A stretch of DNA of 5,755 nt from Salinibacterium sp. Lineage in GTDB: Bacteria; Actinomycetota; Actinomycetes; Actinomycetales; Microbacteriaceae. How positions within the stretch are numbered: the first letter of the stretch is position 1; every line of letters begins with the position of its first letter. Positions 5,162 to 5,755 of this stretch are shown piece by piece. Below the pieces are notes generated by a model. The model did no database searches, was not told where the DNA came from, and saw only the letters and a program-made list of their open reading frames with translations. The position numbers were made by a program, and so were the translations under genes. The stretch is from positions 1-5,755 of the forward strand of contig SCSV01000206.1 of NCBI GenBank assembly GCA_004297555.1, written 5' to 3'.

Positions 5162-5477
5162 GGACGAATTCGAAGACTACGACCGCGAGGTCGAGCTGGC
5201 CCTATACCGCGAATACCGCGATGTGGTGGGCCAGTTCCGCTACGTAGTCGAGACGGAGCGCCGGTTCTACCTGGCCAACGAAGTCGAGCTGGTGCGTCAA
5301 GACACCGAGCACGATTTCTACTTCGAACTCACCATGAACGACGTGTGGGTGTGGGATGTCTACCGCTCCGACCGCTTCGTCAAGGCGGTGCGAGTGCTCA
5401 CCTTCAAAGACGTCAACGTGGAGGAGCTCAGCGCGAAAGAACTCGAGCTGCCCAAGGAACTTGCGCTCGACGAGTAA
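5154..5477 (+). CDS. DUF2469 family protein (Rv2901c-like)
   Basis: This is a small acidic protein of 107 residues, recognisable by ELALYREYRDVVGQF, YVVETERRFYLANEVEL, FELTMNDVWVWDVYR and RFVKAVRVLTFKDVNVEEL. These match the actinobacteria-specific DUF2469 family (Rv2901c in Mycobacterium tuberculosis, from memory), which sits next to rnhB in most actinobacteria. There is no signal peptide or membrane segment, so it is probably cytoplasmic. The function is not established; constant linkage to rnhB and lepB is the only clue. ATG at 5154 overlaps the rnhB stop by 8 bases (ATGGATGA), suggesting translational coupling. Both ends are strongly acidic (MDEDEFEDYD and ELALDE). Confidence 0.92.
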   Translation: MDEDEFEDYDREVELALYREYRDVVGQFRYVVETERRFYLANEVELVRQDTEHDFYFELTMNDVWVWDVYRSDRFVKAVRVLTFKDVNVEELSAKELELPKELALDE

Positions 5478-5479
5478 CG

Positions 5480-5755
5480 ATGAGCATTTTCGGGTTCGAG
5501 ATTCCCAACGCGGGCCCGATCTTCTTTGCAGCCCTCGCGGTTCACGTGCTTGCTGCGCTCGGCGCGCTCGTCTCGGGCATCCTCGCGGCCACCGCTCGCA
5601 AGCGACCGGGGCGGCACCCGCGAGCCGGCCGGCTGTACCTCTGGTGCATCGGTTTCGTTGCCGCCTCGGCGACCGTGATGGCGATCGTGCGCTGGCAGCA
5701 CAGCGCCTATCTGTTCGTGTTGGCTCTGCTGCTGGCGGGGCTTGCGACTCTCGGC
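5480..5755 (+). CDS. Membrane protein, possibly DUF2306-like, 5' part (runs off window)
   Basis: From ATG at 5480 the frame stays open to the window edge (92 residues). It begins 2 bases after the DUF2469 stop, so it probably belongs to the same transcript. Three hydrophobic stretches suggest membrane helices: about 13-37 (PIFFAALAVHVLAALGALVSG), 53-70 (YLWCIGFVAASATVMAIV) and 76-92. Between the first two is a basic loop, RKRPGRHPRAGRLYLW. The R-x-H-x-x-x-GRLY pattern before the second helix is reminiscent of DUF2306-type predicted membrane proteins, but the protein is incomplete, so this is only a suggestion. No function can be assigned, and no clear ribosome-binding site is seen; coupling to the upstream gene is likely. 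Confidence 0.7.
   Translation, partial: MSIFGFEIPNAGPIFFAALAVHVLAALGALVSGILAATARKRPGRHPRAGRLYLWCIGFVAASATVMAIVRWQHSAYLFVLALLLAGLATLG

Noticed and set aside
1..5755. tRNA, rRNA or CRISPR array
   Set aside because: No cloverleaf-like sequence, rRNA signature or regularly spaced repeats were seen on either strand.

Overview
The window is high-GC chromosomal DNA, and every recognisable protein is of actinobacterial type. Gene content and order (rimM, trmD, rplS, lepB, rnhB, DUF2469 gene) match the conserved actinobacterial ribosome and tRNA-maturation cluster. The TrmD and LepB sequence style and many CGGATG/CATCCG words suggest Microbacteriaceae or a close relative. That assignment is inference; no marker gene here proves it.

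Layout: the 3' part of rimM (to 397); an opposite-strand gene for a predicted winged-helix plus DUF559 (Vsr-like) nuclease (445-1323); trmD (1534-2292); an opposite-strand map gene (2326-3090); rplS (3316-3666); lepB (3747-4496); rnhB (4499-5161); a DUF2469 gene (5154-5477); and the 5' part of a membrane-protein gene that runs off the edge (5480-end). The last four genes are tightly packed (2-bp gap, 8-bp overlap, 2-bp gap) and look co-transcribed. Two minus-strand genes, the nuclease gene and map, interrupt what is usually a co-directional cluster.

Function: RimM (30S maturation), TrmD (m1G37 of tRNA), L19 (50S subunit) and methionine aminopeptidase all serve translation. LepB removes signal peptides and RNase HII removes ribonucleotides from DNA. 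The DUF559-type gene does not belong to these pathways and looks acquired.

Most notable: the nuclease gene lies between two related hairpin sequences in inverted orientation (369-437 and 1404-1473). Their outer 25 bases match at 24 positions when one is reverse-complemented. This resembles a 1.1-kb mobile unit inserted at the 3' end of rimM, where its left end encodes the last residues and stop of RimM. Directly downstream, TrmD carries a 22-26 residue insertion built from repeats (RMPGAG twice plus a degenerate copy), and the residue aligned with its catalytic Asp is Glu. A 12-bp perfect hairpin before lepB holds a -10-like hexamer in its loop and ribosome-binding sequence in its 3' arm.
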